Shown: positions 30,026 to 38,360 of the stretch, in pieces
How the letters are laid out: each line of letters starts with the position of its first letter
Position numbering within the stretch: position 1 is the stretch's first letter
Assembly: GCF_000203915.1 (NCBI RefSeq)
Contig: NC_008391.1
Span: 992,001-1,056,000, forward strand
Direction of reading: 5' to 3'
DNA from: Burkholderia ambifaria AMMD
GTDB taxonomy: Bacteria > Pseudomonadota > Gammaproteobacteria > Burkholderiales > Burkholderiaceae
Length of the DNA stretch: 64,000 nt
Translations under genes and position numbers: made by a program
The notes under the pieces: generated by a model
The model's database searches: none
What the model was told of the DNA's origin: nothing
What the model saw: only the letters and a program-made list of their open reading frames with translations

Positions 30026-30879
30026 CGGAGTCCTAAAGCTTTGAGAAACGTGTGCTCGTCATCCGAGCGGTAATTGAGCCGCCGCGACAGTTCCGCCGCC
30101 GCGCGCTGCACCTTGTCGAACAGGCCGTCGGCGATCAGCGCCTCGTCGATCTCCGGCCGCGGCACCGTCACCGTGATGCACGCGACGATCTTCTGCGTGT
30201 CGTTGCGCACCGGCGCCGTGACCACCGAGATGCCGCGCTCGAACGACGAATTGCTGACGCCGTAGCCGCGCAGCGCATCCTCGCGGATCATTTCGTACAG
30301 CGCATCGACCGTTTCCGGCGTCGCGCTCGTCATCCGGCTCAGCGTGCCTTCCGGATACAGCGCACGCAGCTCCTTCAGCGACAGGTCGCCCATCAGCACG
30401 TGGCCGTGCGTCGTCGCATGCGCGGGCAGCCGCGTGCCGACGTTCACGCGAATCGCGCTGAACACCGGCGACTGGCACTGCGCCTTCGCGACGAACACCA
30501 CGTCGCGGCCGTCGCGAATCACGATGTGCGTCGTGAAGCCGGTCGCGTCGCGCAGGCTCTCGATCACCGGCAGGCCGAGATCGGTCAACTCCAGCGAGCT
30601 CAGGTATTCGAAGCCGAGCCGCAGCACGGCGATGCCCAGCTTGTAGTTGCGATCCTTGTCCGCCCGCTCGAGAAAGCCGAGCGATTCGAGCGTCTGCAGC
30701 AGACGGAACACCGTCGTGCGCGGAATGCCGAGGCGCTTGGACAGCTCCGGCGCACCGAGCACCGGCTCGCGCGGCGAGAATTCGGCGAGGATCCGCAGCC
30801 CGCGTTCGAGGCCCGGCACCACGTAGCCGGCGTCGGCCTTGGTGCTGTCGGATTCTGGTTGTTGCAGCGGTTCGCTCAT
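30022..30879 (-). CDS. IclR-family regulator inside the catabolic operon
   Basis: 285 residues from ATG 30879, which overlaps the hydrolase stop; a reading to 31584 runs through the hydrolase gene and is false. Winged HTH: GLERGLRILAEFS, then PELSKRLGIPRTTVFRLLQTLESLGFLER. The C-terminal effector domain has RLPAHATTHGHVLMGDL and GYGVSNSSFERGISVVTAPV. IclR proteins bind pathway compounds and usually repress or activate ring-degradation genes. It is strongly similar to the second IclR protein at 36524-37468, so the two are paralogs. Likely operators are the two TGTTCC-N6-GGAACA sites. Confidence 0.92.
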   Translation of the reverse strand: MSEPLQQPESDSTKADAGYVVPGLERGLRILAEFSPREPVLGAPELSKRLGIPRTTVFRLLQTLESLGFLERADKDRNYKLGIAVLRLGFEYLSSLELTDLGLPVIESLRDATGFTTHIVIRDGRDVVFVAKAQCQSPVFSAIRVNVGTRLPAHATTHGHVLMGDLSLKELRALYPEGTLSRMTSATPETVDALYEMIREDALRGYGVSNSSFERGISVVTAPVRNDTQKIVACITVTVPRPEIDEALIADGLFDKVQRAAAELSRRLNYRSDDEHTFLKALGLR

Positions 30880-31787
30880 GCCATGCCTCGCTGCGTGTCG
30901 CACTGACGACAGAACGTGTCGATAAGCGACGAATAGACGGCCGGCGCTTCCACGTAGCCGGCATGACCGGCCTGCGGAATCACCTGCAATTCGACCTGCG
31001 CGGCCGCGGCGATCCGCTCGCACGCGGCGGGCGGCGTGATCGCGTCGTTCGCGCCGACGGCCACGGCCGTGCGGCCGCGGAAGCCGGCGAGATCGGTCGC
31101 GAGATCGGCGTTCGCGAGCAGATGCGTGGCCTGCGCATAGCCGGCCGGCACGATGCGCGCCATGTTCCAGCGCACCCACGCACGCGCATCCTCGCTCGCG
31201 AAACCCGACAGCATGTTGCCACTGCGCTGCTCGGCGAGCCCGGCCGGACCGAGTTCGTCGAGCATCGCGAGGCGCGCGTCGCGGCGCGTGTCGCGCGTTT
31301 CGGCGGGCGCACGGCCGTAGCCGCCCGCGGGCGAGATCAGCAGCAGGCCGGCGATCCGCGCGGGCATCAGGCGGCACAGGCCGCCCGCGATGATCGCGCC
31401 GAGCGAATGCCCGACCAGCACGCAGCGTTCGATGCCGAGTGCCTCGAGCCACGCATTCAGCGACGCCGCGTAATCGGCGGCGGTCGGCGACGCGTCGTGC
31501 ACGGGGGTCGACACGCCGTAGCCGGGCGCATCCCACGCAAGCACGCGTCGCGACGCGCCGAGCGTGTCGAGCTGGCACACCCACGATGCGGCGCCCGAGC
31601 CGATCCCGTGCAGCAGCACGACGGGCAGCGCGTGGCCCGCATGCTGCGCGCCGGCCTCGCCTGCGCCAGCCTCACGGTAGCCGATCGTGCCCGCCGCGCC
31701 GGCCGCGCAGCGCTGTTCGGGAAACTGCCCGAGCAGCGCGGCGAATGCCGCGGTGCGGTCGCGTTCACGTTTGTCGATGACACTCAT
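30876..31787 (-). CDS. Alpha/beta hydrolase
   Basis: 303 residues. The oxyanion motif VVLLHGIGSGAASW, nucleophile elbow LVGHSLGAIIAGG (Ser about 128) and C-terminal His in IPQAGHAGYVEAP are visible. It resembles the carbon-carbon hydrolases of meta-cleavage pathways as well as esterases and lactonases. In this operon it may hydrolyse a ring-fission product or an ester. It overlaps the IclR start and follows the cupin gene by 19 bp. Confidence 0.88.
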   Translation of the reverse strand: MSVIDKRERDRTAAFAALLGQFPEQRCAAGAAGTIGYREAGAGEAGAQHAGHALPVVLLHGIGSGAASWVCQLDTLGASRRVLAWDAPGYGVSTPVHDASPTAADYAASLNAWLEALGIERCVLVGHSLGAIIAGGLCRLMPARIAGLLLISPAGGYGRAPAETRDTRRDARLAMLDELGPAGLAEQRSGNMLSGFASEDARAWVRWNMARIVPAGYAQATHLLANADLATDLAGFRGRTAVAVGANDAITPPAACERIAAAAQVELQVIPQAGHAGYVEAPAVYSSLIDTFCRQCDTQRGMA

Positions 31788-31806
31788 TGCTTGGCTCCGC
31801 CCCGTC

Positions 31807-32334
31807 TCAGCGCTTGATCTTCGCGAGCGGCGAATCCGGCGGATAGGTCGGCGTGATCGGCTTCGCAGAACCGAGCATCACGCACATCAGCGCGTCTTCC
31901 TCGCCGATGTTGATTTCCGTGCGATACACGCCCGGCGGCACCGAGATCAGGTCGCGCTCGCCGAGGATCGCTTCCCAGGTCTCGCCGTCGCGCTCGCAGA
32001 TCACCTTCATCTTGCCGCGCAGCACGAAGAAGATTTCCTCGACGTCGGTGTGGATGTGGCTCGGGCCGATGTTGCCGGCCGGGATGACCATCGTCGAAAA
32101 CGTGAAGTTACCGGCCGGCACCGTGTTGACGTCCTTCGCGACGCCCGTGCCGCCCGTGCCGACGTAGCGCATCTGCGCACGGCGGTACTTCGGGTCGTAG
32201 TCGGCCTGGAACTTCAGCGCGTCCCAGTCGTAGCGCCGCGTCGCGTAGCGCGCGACGCGCCCTTCCATCCAGTCGCCGAAGCTTGCGTCATCCGGCTGGT
32301 CCCACGACTTGCGTTCGAGATCTGCATCCGCCAT
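31807..32334 (-). CDS. Cupin-domain protein
   Basis: 175 residues from ATG 32334 (AAGGAGAGGACG upstream). Cupin motif 1 is SHIHTDVEEIFFVLRG with both His and the Glu. Motif 2, SVPPGVYRTEIN, has Arg where the third His is usual, so a metal would have fewer ligands than in typical cupin dioxygenases. The N-terminal 70 residues are a distinct extension. It could be a dioxygenase, isomerase or binding protein of the pathway. Confidence 0.82.
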   Translation of the reverse strand: MADADLERKSWDQPDDASFGDWMEGRVARYATRRYDWDALKFQADYDPKYRRAQMRYVGTGGTGVAKDVNTVPAGNFTFSTMVIPAGNIGPSHIHTDVEEIFFVLRGKMKVICERDGETWEAILGERDLISVPPGVYRTEINIGEEDALMCVMLGSAKPITPTYPPDSPLAKIKR

Positions 32335-32373
32335 CGTCCTCTCCTTCATTCAGAGTGAAAACTTCAATTCAAA

Positions 32374-33144
32374 TCAATTCATCACGAAGCCGCCGTTCAC
32401 CGGCAGCAGCTGACCCGTCACGAAGCGCGCGCCGTCCGACAGCAGGAACAGCACGGGGCCCGTCACGTCGTCGGGCACCTGCGCGCGCGTGAGCGCGCGG
32501 CCCTGCATGTAGAACGCATGCCGTTCGGCCGGCACGTAGGCGGTCGCCTCGACTTCGGTGAGCCCCGGCGCGATCGCATTCACCGTCACGCCGTGCGCGC
32601 CGAACTCGCGTGCCAGCGCATGCGTCATCGCGATCACGGCGCCCTTGCTGGCGACGTACGCGAGCAGCTTCGGCGCGCCCCACAGCGCGGTGTCCGACGC
32701 GAGGTTCACGATCGCGCCGCGGCCCGAGTGCGCGAGGTGCGGCAGCGCTGCATTGCTGACGAGCCACACGCCGCGTACGTTCACGTTCATCACGGCATCC
32801 CAGGTCGGCACGTCGAGTTCCGTCGACAGCCTGCCGCCCGAGTTCGTGATCGCCGCGTTGTTGATCAGCGCGTCGATGCCGCCGAGCGCCGCCGCACTCT
32901 GCGCGACGAATGCGTCGACGCTCGCCGGATCGGCCAGGTCGAGCGCGAAGAAATGCGCGGTGTGGCCGGCTTGCGTGAGTTCCGCAGCCAGCGCGCGGCC
33001 CTCTTCGGCGAGCACGTCGCCGAACGCGACCTGCGCGCCCGCCGCAACCAGCGCCTTCACGAACGCCGCGCCGAGACCGCGGGCGCCGCCCGTGACGAGT
33101 ACGCGACGCCCCGGCAGCGACACGACCGGAGCGAACTCAGCCAT
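32374..33144 (-). CDS. SDR-family oxidoreductase (canonical)
   Basis: 256 residues from ATG 33144, overlapping the stop of the Rieske oxygenase gene by 8 bp. TGGARGLGAAFVKAL, NNAAITNSGG, Ser in VNLASDTALWG and the full YVASK motif are present, so an active NAD(P)-dependent alcohol or diol dehydrogenase is expected. Directly following the oxygenase gene, it could oxidise a cis-dihydrodiol or another alcohol made by it (inference). Confidence 0.88.
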   Translation of the reverse strand: MAEFAPVVSLPGRRVLVTGGARGLGAAFVKALVAAGAQVAFGDVLAEEGRALAAELTQAGHTAHFFALDLADPASVDAFVAQSAAALGGIDALINNAAITNSGGRLSTELDVPTWDAVMNVNVRGVWLVSNAALPHLAHSGRGAIVNLASDTALWGAPKLLAYVASKGAVIAMTHALAREFGAHGVTVNAIAPGLTEVEATAYVPAERHAFYMQGRALTRAQVPDDVTGPVLFLLSDGARFVTGQLLPVNGGFVMN

Positions 33145-34207
33145 TCGCGGGCTCCGCCGCGGCGTGCGCCGCACGGTGCGCGTCGAGCGCGGACAGGTGT
33201 TCCTGCGCGCGCTGGCGCAGCATCCGGCGCACGCGCGTGATGCCGACGTCGTGCTGGTACAGGTATTCGTGATCGCGTGCATGCGGCGCGAGGCTTTCGA
33301 GGACGTAGCGGTCCTGCTCGAGCACGTCCCAGTGCAGGCCCTCGAGGCGGTTGCGGTACATGAAGCGCCACACGTCGCGCTGCCAGCCGCTGACCTTGCG
33401 GGTGCGCCAGAAGTAGACCTGGCAGTTGTCGCCGTCGACCGGCGTCGCGAAACCGATGATCCCGAAGTTGCCGCCCGGGCCGAACTTCTGCTTGTACGGA
33501 ATCGCGAGACGCATCCACAGGCAGCCGGTTTCGCCGAGCTCGACCCAGTCGAAGTTCACGTCGCGCTGGCCGACCTTCTCGAACATCAGGCCCGTTTCCG
33601 TCTTGCGCACGCGCATGTCGGCCTGCTTGTCGCCTTCGGCCATCGAGTGCGACGTCGCGTGCAGGTACGCGCCGTGCATCGGGTCCATCACGTTGTCGAT
33701 CGCGTACTGGTAATTGCACTTCCAGTTCGACACGCACAGGAAGTGGCCGTACTCGGCGTCGACCAGTTCTTCCGGCAGGTTCAGCGGCGCCGGCTCGCCG
33801 TGCGCTTCGTCGCCGAACCACAGGAAGATCGCGCCGGCCTTCTCCTCGACCGGATACGACTTCACGCACTTCATCCCTTCGAGCGGACAGTTCGACACCG
33901 CCGGCACGCGGTTCACCGTGCCGCCGCCGTCGATTTCGACGCCGTGATACCAGCAGGCGATGTTGCCGCCGAGGTTCCAGCCGAGCGACAGGCGCGCGCC
34001 GCGGTGCGGGCAGCGATCCTCCAGCGCGTGGACCTTCCCCTCGTGATCGCGCCACAGCACGATCTGCTCGGACAGGCGCGTGAGGCCGACAGGCGCATTC
34101 GACACCTGCCAGCTCGGGGCGACGGGATACCAGTAGTTCTTGATGCCGCGGTCGAGGTAGGCGCGGACCGGGTCGTGTTGGACTTCGTGTTGTGCGGGGG
34201 ACGTCAT
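33137..34207 (-). CDS. Rieske non-heme iron oxygenase, catalytic subunit
   Basis: 356 residues. The 2Fe-2S ligands are in CPHRGARLSLG and CWYHGVEI (about residues 65-90). The iron site region DNVMDPMHGAYLHATSHS supplies the two histidines and the bridging Asp. No beta-subunit gene is present and the chain is short, as in alpha-only oxygenases such as O- or N-demethylases and carbazole or dicamba oxygenases. With the ferredoxin and reductase of this operon it makes a complete three-component enzyme. The substrate is unknown to me. Confidence 0.92.
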   Translation of the reverse strand: MTSPAQHEVQHDPVRAYLDRGIKNYWYPVAPSWQVSNAPVGLTRLSEQIVLWRDHEGKVHALEDRCPHRGARLSLGWNLGGNIACWYHGVEIDGGGTVNRVPAVSNCPLEGMKCVKSYPVEEKAGAIFLWFGDEAHGEPAPLNLPEELVDAEYGHFLCVSNWKCNYQYAIDNVMDPMHGAYLHATSHSMAEGDKQADMRVRKTETGLMFEKVGQRDVNFDWVELGETGCLWMRLAIPYKQKFGPGGNFGIIGFATPVDGDNCQVYFWRTRKVSGWQRDVWRFMYRNRLEGLHWDVLEQDRYVLESLAPHARDHEYLYQHDVGITRVRRMLRQRAQEHLSALDAHRAAHAAAEPANG

Positions 34208-34261
34208 CAGTGTGCTCCGGATGCGGTTGTCGTCGGGTCGGCGGTCACGCGGCTCGCGCGC

Positions 34262-34573
34262 TCATTCCGCCAGCGCGGCCATTTCGGCGCGGAAGCGCTC
34301 GGGTGTCCATGCCGTGCCGTCCGGCGCACGGAAGCCGATGCGGTTCAGGCCCGCGACGACATCGTCCAGCTCGGTCGCACCGCTCTCGAACACGCGTTCG
34401 AGCGCATCGCCGAGATCGTTCTCGTACTGGGTCGGCGCGGCCTTGCGGTTCTGCCAGACCTGGTTCTCGACCTGGCCGGGAATCTCGATCTGCCCCTTGC
34501 CGGCGACGTTGTTCGGCTGCGGCGCCACCCACGGCTTCAGGAAGGGATTGAAGTTGACGGTCGCTTCTTTCAT
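34262..34573 (-). CDS. Small protein with recombinase-like helix-turn-helix segment
   Basis: 103 residues. The C-terminal third, DVVAGLNRIGFRAPDGTAWTPERFRAEM, looks like the recombinase-type HTH domain that follows serine recombinases (LN..G...DG..WT...). The N-terminal part (MKEATVNFNPFLKPWVAPQP) has no catalytic domain. It lies between the Rieske ferredoxin and oxygenase genes with tight spacing, so it is part of the operon. Whether it binds DNA or helps the oxygenase is unknown. Confidence 0.65.
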   Translation of the reverse strand: MKEATVNFNPFLKPWVAPQPNNVAGKGQIEIPGQVENQVWQNRKAAPTQYENDLGDALERVFESGATELDDVVAGLNRIGFRAPDGTAWTPERFRAEMAALAE

Positions 34574-34574
34574 G

Positions 34575-34892
34575 TCATTCCACCTTGATCTGGATTTCCT
34601 CGCCGGCCAGGCGCACCGCGTACTGCTTCAGCGCGCGCCCGCCCGGGCCCTTCAGGCATTCGCCCGTCTTGATGTCGAACACGGCCTCGTGCAGCGGGCA
34701 TTCGACCGTGCCCTCGTCGACGAAGCCCTGCGTCAGCAGCGCGTACGCATGCGGGCACACGTTCTCGAGCGCATACACCTCGTCGCCGACGCGGTAGATC
34801 CCGATTTCGACGCCGTCGGTCCGCTTGAACTCGATCGGCGCGTCTTCCGACAGCGCGCCGGCGTGTCCGGCGCAAATCCATTGTTCAGACAT
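34575..34892 (-). CDS. Rieske-type ferredoxin
   Basis: 105 residues from ATG 34892 (GGAAGG site). Cluster ligands are in CPHAYALLTQG and CPLHEAVFD. It begins MSEQWICAGHAGALSEDAP, typical of BphA3-like ferredoxins, and should carry electrons from the reductase (22937-24181) to the Rieske oxygenase. It is the first gene of the 14-gene run, downstream of the promoter near 34971 and the operator 34936-34953. Confidence 0.9.
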   Translation of the reverse strand: MSEQWICAGHAGALSEDAPIEFKRTDGVEIGIYRVGDEVYALENVCPHAYALLTQGFVDEGTVECPLHEAVFDIKTGECLKGPGGRALKQYAVRLAGEEIQIKVE

Positions 34893-34935
34893 CTCAAACC
34901 CTTCCTTCTGATCGACTCTCGGTTCGCTCCGGAAT

Positions 34936-34953
34936 TGTTCCATATCCGGAACA
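34936..34953. promoter_or_regulatory. Operator palindrome 1 (catabolic operon side)
   Basis: TGTTCC-ATATCC-GGAACA, a perfect 6-bp inverted repeat with a 6-bp spacer. It lies just downstream of the predicted minus-strand -10 box (34971-34976) and before the ferredoxin gene. The same arms and spacing recur at 35222-35239 near the porin. Probable binding site for one or both IclR paralogs. Confidence 0.7.
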
Positions 34954-34970
34954 GCAGTTTATGGATGGTG

Positions 34971-34998
34971 ATTATAGAAGCGACTTTCCACGAGCAAA
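34971..34998 (-). promoter_or_regulatory. Predicted promoter of the catabolic operon
   Basis: On the minus strand a perfect TATAAT (34971-34976) is preceded by TTTGCT (34993-34998) with a 16-bp spacer. Transcription would start near 34964, so operator 1 would cover about +11 to +28, a position that suits repression. Confidence 0.5.
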
Positions 34999-35172
34999 AC
35001 AAAAAGCTGCATGTCCTAGGGAAAACACTGACCGTTGAGTCGACGCTCTCCGCCGCAACGCCCGTCCAATGTAATTTTTTGTTTGCCGGCGGGCATTTAA
35101 GTCTGTTTTTCTGGATTCTTGAACCCGTGTTGCGGATCGCCGTCATCGCCATCCGGCCCGATAAATTTATTT

Positions 35173-35200
35173 TTGATACGGCGCACGACGCCTCTATACT
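35173..35200 (+). promoter_or_regulatory. Predicted promoter of the divergent porin gene
   Basis: TTGATA (35173-35178), 16-bp spacer, TATACT (35195-35200). The predicted start is near 35207, which puts operator 2 at about +16 to +33, the same geometry as on the other side. Confidence 0.55.
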
Positions 35201-35221
35201 CCATTCCATCAGAGGCACGTT

Positions 35222-35239
35222 GTTCCTTATATGGAACAC
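35222..35239. promoter_or_regulatory. Operator palindrome 2 (porin side)
   Basis: TGTTCC-TTATAT-GGAACA, identical arms and spacing to operator 1. It lies downstream of the porin promoter and about 100 bp before the porin start codon. The pair links porin and operon into one regulon. Confidence 0.7.
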
Positions 35240-35342
35240 AAAAGAATGCCCGCCCCGGTGGCGGAACGCGCGACGGCCGGCCGTCCCCGCGCCCGCCACC
35301 ACGGCATGTTTTTCCGTCAGGTTTGGAGAGTCAGGAGATCAA

Positions 35343-36422
35343 ATGGTCAAGCAAGCGGTAGCAGCAGCAGTGATCGGAATGAGCGCCGTGTCCGGCGCGT
35401 GGGCGCAGAGCAGCGTGGTGCTGTACGGCAGCATGGATGCCGGCGTCGCGTACGTGAACAACGTCGGCGGCCATGCGAAGTGGGCAATGATCCAGGGCAA
35501 CACGCAGCCCGACCGGTGGGGCCTGAAAGGCAAGGAAGACCTCGGCGGCGGCCTGTCGGCGATCTTCCAGCTGGAAAACGGCTTCTATACGAACAACGGC
35601 CAGTTCGCGACCGCGAACACGATCTGGAACCGCGCGGCGTTCGTCGGGCTCAGCTCGGAGCGCTACGGCACGCTGACGCTCGGCCGCCAGACGCCGCTGA
35701 CGTTCGACTATCTCGATCCGCTCAGCACCGCGTATCTCGCGATGAGCTGGTATGCGTTCCACCCCGGCAACATCGACGGGCTCGCCGCGACCGGCAACGT
35801 GCCGTACAACAACGCGGTCAAGTACCGTTCGCCGAGCTTCGGCGGCTTCTCGGCCGCGGCGACGATGGCGCTCGGCAACACGACGAACTTCTCGACCGGC
35901 AAGTCGGTCGGCGTCGCGCTGAACTATGCGAACGGGCCGTTCAAGGCGTCGGCCGTCTACTCGAACGAGCACGACCGCGCGATCCTGATCAGCCAGACGG
36001 GGATCACGTCGTTCCAGGGGCAAAATACCGCGAACGGCTATCTGGCGAACAAGGTCGAGAACATCGGCGCGGGCGCGTCGTACCAGATCGGCGACTTCCT
36101 CGTGCACGGCCTCTACACGCGCGTGAAGATGCAGTCGAACGGGTTTTCCGACACGTTCCAGAGCTACGACGCGGGCGTGAACTATCGCAGCAGCGCGTTC
36201 AACACGATCGCGGGCGGCGCGGCGACCACGACGCTGGCCGGCCGCCGCTGGACTCAGGTCGAGCTCGGCGACATCTATTCGCTGTCCAAGCGCACGCAGC
36301 TCTATGCGAACGTGCTGTTCGAGCACGGCTCGGGCGGCGCGAAGGCCTCGTTCTTCACGGCCGGCACGTCGAGCACCGCGAACCAGGTGATCGTGCTGAC
36401 CGGCATCCACCATTCGTTCTGA
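35343..36422 (+). CDS. Outer-membrane porin (Burkholderia general porin type)
   Basis: 359 residues from ATG 35343 (CAGGAGATCAA). Signal peptide MVKQAVAAAVIGMSAVSGAWA, then QSSVVLYGSMDAGVAYVNN, the typical porin beta-barrel start, and a C-terminal aromatic residue (HHSF) as needed for BAM insertion. The gene is divergent from the Rieske operon with a shared operator motif, so this porin probably admits the operon substrate through the outer membrane. A strong terminator follows. Confidence 0.93.
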   Translation: MVKQAVAAAVIGMSAVSGAWAQSSVVLYGSMDAGVAYVNNVGGHAKWAMIQGNTQPDRWGLKGKEDLGGGLSAIFQLENGFYTNNGQFATANTIWNRAAFVGLSSERYGTLTLGRQTPLTFDYLDPLSTAYLAMSWYAFHPGNIDGLAATGNVPYNNAVKYRSPSFGGFSAAATMALGNTTNFSTGKSVGVALNYANGPFKASAVYSNEHDRAILISQTGITSFQGQNTANGYLANKVENIGAGASYQIGDFLVHGLYTRVKMQSNGFSDTFQSYDAGVNYRSSAFNTIAGGAATTTLAGRRWTQVELGDIYSLSKRTQLYANVLFEHGSGGAKASFFTAGTSSTANQVIVLTGIHHSF

Positions 36423-36460
36423 GCGGCGACGGGCGCACGCGCCCGATGGCCAAAACGAAA

Positions 36461-36487
36461 AGAGCAGCCCTTGGGCTGCTCTTTTTT
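36461..36487 (+). terminator. Intrinsic terminator after the porin gene
   Basis: AGAGCAGCCC/GGGCTGCTCT stem with a two-base loop followed by TTTTTT, 38 bp after the porin stop. It may also serve the convergent IclR gene, since an A run precedes the stem on the other side. Confidence 0.9.
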
Positions 36488-36523
36488 GCTGGTAAAGCCG
36501 CGCGACGCGGCCTGCTCGACGGG

Positions 36524-37468
36524 TCAGAACATCGCGACCCGATGGCGCGCGTGCGCGAACGTCGGGTCGCTTTCGAGCGGCCGGTAGTTCAGGCGCTGCG
36601 ACAGGTCGACCGCCGCGCCGCATACCGCTTCGACGAGCCGCTCCTTCTCGCCGGCCTCGCCGATTTCCGAGCGCGGCACCGTCGCCGTGATGGCCGAGAC
36701 GATCGCGCCCGAATGGTCGCGCACGGGCGCGGTCACCGCCGAGATGCCGCTCTCGAACGCGGCTTCGCTCACCGCATAACCGAGCCGCGCGTAATGACGC
36801 ACGCGCTCATACAGCTCGTCGACGGTGCCCGGCGTGCGCTCGGTGAACTGCTCGAGCCGCTTTTCCGGATACAGCTGACGCAGCGCGTCGCGCGTGAGGT
36901 CGCCCATCAGCACGTGGCCGTGCACGGTCGCGTGCGCGGGCAGCCGCGTGCCGACGTGCACCTTCACCGAACCGAACATCGACGTGTTGCTCTGTGCCTT
37001 CGCGACGAACACGACATCGCGCTGGTCGCGGATCAGCAGGTGCGTCGACAGGCCCGTCGCGTCGCGCAGCCGTTCGAGCACGGGCGCGCCGAGGTCGGTC
37101 AGTTCCAGCGAATTCAGGTATTCGAAGCCGAGCCGCATCACGCCGACACCGAGCCGGAAATAGCGGTCGCCGTTCACGCGCTCGAGAAAGCCGAGCGCTT
37201 CGAGCGTCTGCAGCAGACGGAAGGTGGTCGTGCGCGGGATACCGATGCGTTTCGACAACTCGGGCGCGCCGAGCACCGGCTCGCGCGCGGAGAATTCGGC
37301 GAGGATCCGCAGTCCGCGTTCGAGGCCCGGAACCAGATATGACGACGCGCCGCCGGACGATTCGTCGTCGCCCGCGGCCGGCTTCGACGCGTCGTGGTCG
37401 GCGTCGTCGCTCGCTGTCGCGCGCGGCGCGCTTGCCGGCTTCGCCGGCGATTTCGGTGCACCGCTCAT
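36524..37468 (-). CDS. Second IclR-family regulator, paralog of the operon-internal one
   Basis: 314 residues from ATG 37468; the frame is open to 37525 without a good start. A polar low-complexity N-terminal extension of about 45 residues precedes the winged HTH (GLERGLRILAEFS, PELSKRIGIPRTTTFRLLQ). The effector domain shares many stretches with the IclR at 30022-30879 (REPVLGAPELSKR, RLPAHAT.HGHVLMGDL). It is convergent with the porin. It is a likely co-regulator of porin and operon. The 357-bp gap upstream to 37825 shows nothing further. Confidence 0.9.
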   Translation of the reverse strand: MSGAPKSPAKPASAPRATASDDADHDASKPAAGDDESSGGASSYLVPGLERGLRILAEFSAREPVLGAPELSKRIGIPRTTTFRLLQTLEALGFLERVNGDRYFRLGVGVMRLGFEYLNSLELTDLGAPVLERLRDATGLSTHLLIRDQRDVVFVAKAQSNTSMFGSVKVHVGTRLPAHATVHGHVLMGDLTRDALRQLYPEKRLEQFTERTPGTVDELYERVRHYARLGYAVSEAAFESGISAVTAPVRDHSGAIVSAITATVPRSEIGEAGEKERLVEAVCGAAVDLSQRLNYRPLESDPTFAHARHRVAMF

Positions 37469-37825
37469 CGTTGGATTGACCCTGTGCACATGGACGGAAT
37501 GGAAGCGTTCACGAATGACCCGCAATGCTTGATTATGGATTTTCGACCGAGTCGGATCAACACGATCCGGCGCAGGCGGGCGATGGCCCGGCGCGCACGA
37601 TCGGACAGCCGACTGTCATATAGGCTGATGCGATCGAAAGGATAACAGTGATAGACAGGACTGCCCATCGGAACGTCGCCGGGTGCGGCGGGCGAACGCG
37701 AGCGCACCGCACGCGATGTCGCATACGGATCGATTCGGGCAAGTCGGAAAGGAGGGAAAAGGAACAAGAAGACGCGTGAAAACGGACGACCACGCCGATC
37801 CGCGAACGGGATCGGCGCGACGGCG

Positions 37826-38032
37826 TCAGGCCGTCACGGTGTCGGCATACTCGGCGCGCGCGCGCTGACCGGCGGCATAGGCGTCGGCTTCGCCGCGAAA
37901 GCCGTCCGTGCTGAATGCGACGACTTTCACGCCAACGCCGGACGCCCGCTTTACCGTCAGCGCCCATTGCCATCCGCCGTCTTGTTCAAAGACGTGCAGC
38001 GAGGATTCGAGGGATGAGTCCAGTACGGTCAC
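37826..38032 (-). CDS. Conserved small hypothetical protein (68 residues, GTG start)
   Basis: Starts with GTG at 38032 behind GCAGGAGCATAACCC. The 68-residue product (MTVLDSSLESSLHVFEQDG...) has a WQWALTVKR strand pair and an alanine-rich helix AYAAGQRARAEYA. It looks like a compact two-strand plus helix domain. Small proteins of this kind are frequent in Burkholderia, but I cannot name a family. The 328-bp gap upstream to 38360 shows no gene I can support. Confidence 0.55.
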   Translation of the reverse strand: MTVLDSSLESSLHVFEQDGGWQWALTVKRASGVGVKVVAFSTDGFRGEADAYAAGQRARAEYADTVTA

Positions 38033-38360
38033 GGGTTATGCTCCTGCCTTACGCGTCCCATTGGCTACGCGTCGGGCATGTCGAAAAAATGCGCCGGTTC
38101 GCGGCGCGTTTCAGCTATTCGACAGTCTAGTCAAGGAATGTTGCGACGCACCATCAGGGCTTACACTCGCCTATCGGAACCAAGCGGTCGATCGAATCCG
38201 CCTGAAACCCTTATGGCACGGGCCTCTCCGGGATATTTTCGCCACCCGATACCCCACTCGTGCGGCAACGTGCCGCATGGACGCCTGAGGGATCGTATCG
38301 GTCGAAAAACGGGTCACCATCGAACGCCACCGCGCGGCCGCGCGCCCGCATAACCGGCGA

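Noticed and set aside
30022..31584. Apparent 520-residue IclR fusion protein
   Set aside because: The added N-terminal part is the wrong frame of the alpha/beta hydrolase gene; ATG 30879 overlapping its stop is the real start.
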